Shown: positions 14,576-14,976 of the stretch, piece after piece
Layout of the letters: each line of letters begins with the position of its first letter
How positions within the stretch are numbered: the first letter of the stretch is position 1
Assembly (NCBI GenBank): GCA_934402125.1
Contig: CAKRTY010000007.1
Location: 1-14,976 of the forward strand
Direction of reading: 5' to 3'
Source: an uncultured Anaerosacchariphilus sp.
Lineage (GTDB): Bacteria > Bacillota > Clostridia > Lachnospirales > Lachnospiraceae
DNA: 14,976 nucleotides
Made by a program: the position numbers and the translations under genes
Notes under the pieces: model-generated
What the model was told of the DNA's origin: nothing
Seen by the model: the letters and a program-made list of their open reading frames with translations, nothing else
The model's database searches: none

Positions 14576-14976
14576 TTATTTATTCTTATACATCTCTTCG
14601 TAGTATTTCTGATAATCGCCGCTGGTTACGTTCTTCATCCAGTCCTCATGCTCAAAGAACCACTGGATAGTCAGACGGATACCGTCCTTGAACATGGTCT
14701 CCGGGTACCAGCCGATCTCCTCTTTGATCTTGTCCGGGGCAATGGCGTAACGACGGTCATGGCCCTTACGGTCTGTCACGTAGGTAATCAGATCCTTGCT
14801 TACCAGCTTCTTTCTCGGATCCTCATCCGGCAGCATCTCCTGCAGAGTCTCCAGGATAATGTTGATGATCTCGATATTCTGCTTCTCGTTATGTCCGCCG
14901 ATGTTGTAACGCTCGCCCAGACGTCCCTTCTCCTGTACCATATCGATCGCCTTGGCGTGATCGTCCACATACAGCC
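14576..14976 (-). CDS. rmlB: dTDP-glucose 4,6-dehydratase, C-terminal part (cut by window edge)
   Basis: This is the last 133 codons of RmlB (RfbB), the NAD-dependent short-chain dehydrogenase-family enzyme that turns dTDP-glucose into dTDP-4-keto-6-deoxyglucose in the cytoplasm. The visible part begins in the family motif WLYVDDHAKAI, read from the right edge, followed by YNIGGHNEKQNIEI and then TYVTDRKGHDRRYAI, which are typical of the C-terminal substrate-binding region. It ends with TAA. An in-frame GTG at 14968 is only a valine codon inside the WLYVDDH motif, not a start. The catalytic YxxxK and the Rossmann GxxGxxG would lie outside the window. Its product is the branch point for both RmlC and the WecE-type aminotransferase further down. 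The gap to rmlA is 28 bases. Confidence 0.95.
   Translation of the reverse strand, partial: LYVDDHAKAIDMVQEKGRLGERYNIGGHNEKQNIEIINIILETLQEMLPDEDPRKKLVSKDLITYVTDRKGHDRRYAIAPDKIKEEIGWYPETMFKDGIRLTIQWFFEHEDWMKNVTSGDYQKYYEEMYKNK

Larger units (their letters stand above)
1..14976 (-). other. Probable single polysaccharide transcription unit
   Basis: All 14 genes point the same way. Junctions seen are: 4-base ATGA overlaps (2458-2461 and 5977-5980), an 11-base overlap (1331-1341), a 14-base overlap (12272-12285), a 1-base gap (13094), and gaps of 4 to 33 bases elsewhere once starts are chosen from ribosome binding sites. No gap holds a stem followed by a T-run on the coding strand. The promoter must lie beyond position 14976, and the unit continues past position 1. 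Co-transcription is inferred from this layout; it is not shown directly. Confidence 0.75.

Noticed and set aside
14966..14968. GTG at 14968 as the start of a 130-residue gene
   Set aside because: The frame stays open to the right edge and the residues before it (WLY) complete the RmlB motif WLYVDDHAK, so this is an internal valine of a gene cut by the window.

Overview
The window is one uninterrupted stretch of a cell-surface polysaccharide locus. All 14 genes (12 complete, one cut at each end) lie on the minus strand, so transcription runs from high to low coordinates. The longest gap between genes is 33 nt, several genes overlap, and there is no stretch over 300 bases without a gene. I saw no internal terminator, convincing promoter, RNA gene, insertion sequence or CRISPR array. 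The organism looks like a Gram-positive clostridium, most likely Lachnospiraceae. The reasons are strong AGGAG/GGAGG ribosome binding sites, use of GTG and TTG starts, moderate GC (judged by eye, not computed) and the style of the encoded proteins. Genus cannot be given from this sequence.

In order of transcription: (1) dTDP-sugar supply: the end of rmlB (14576-14976), rmlA (13678-14547) and rmlC (13095-13646). (2) Export: an unrecognised 273-residue protein with an N-terminal probable beta domain, a coiled coil and a membrane hairpin (12272-13093), then the ABC-2 permease (wzm-like, 11497-12285) and a short ATPase (wzt-like, 10741-11487). (3) Chain assembly: a 653-residue protein with two family-2 glycosyltransferase domains (8764-10725). 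(4) Probable extracytoplasmic decoration: a polytopic membrane protein (6970-8739), a GtrB/DPM1-type polyprenyl-phosphate sugar synthase (5977-6936) and two tandem paralogous membrane proteins (4256-5980 and 2458-4251). (5) Amino-sugar branch: a WecE/RffA-type dTDP-4-keto-6-deoxyglucose aminotransferase (1331-2461), a fourth polytopic membrane protein (181-1341) and the start of an ATP-grasp enzyme (1-170).

A consistent reading is as follows. RmlA and RmlB make dTDP-4-keto-6-deoxyglucose. RmlC takes it toward dTDP-L-rhamnose (RmlD is not in the window), while the WecE-type enzyme takes it toward dTDP-4-amino-4,6-dideoxygalactose. The double glycosyltransferase builds a rhamnose-type chain on the inner membrane face and the ABC transporter flips it out. 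The GtrB-type enzyme loads a sugar on undecaprenyl phosphate, and one or more GT-C-like membrane proteins use it outside the cell to decorate the chain. This resembles in outline the streptococcal rhamnose polysaccharide loci (Gac/Rgp). The parts that look least described are the 273-residue protein next to a Wzt without its usual sugar-binding tail, the set of four GT-C-like membrane proteins around one lipid-sugar synthase, and the aminotransferase/ATP-grasp pair.
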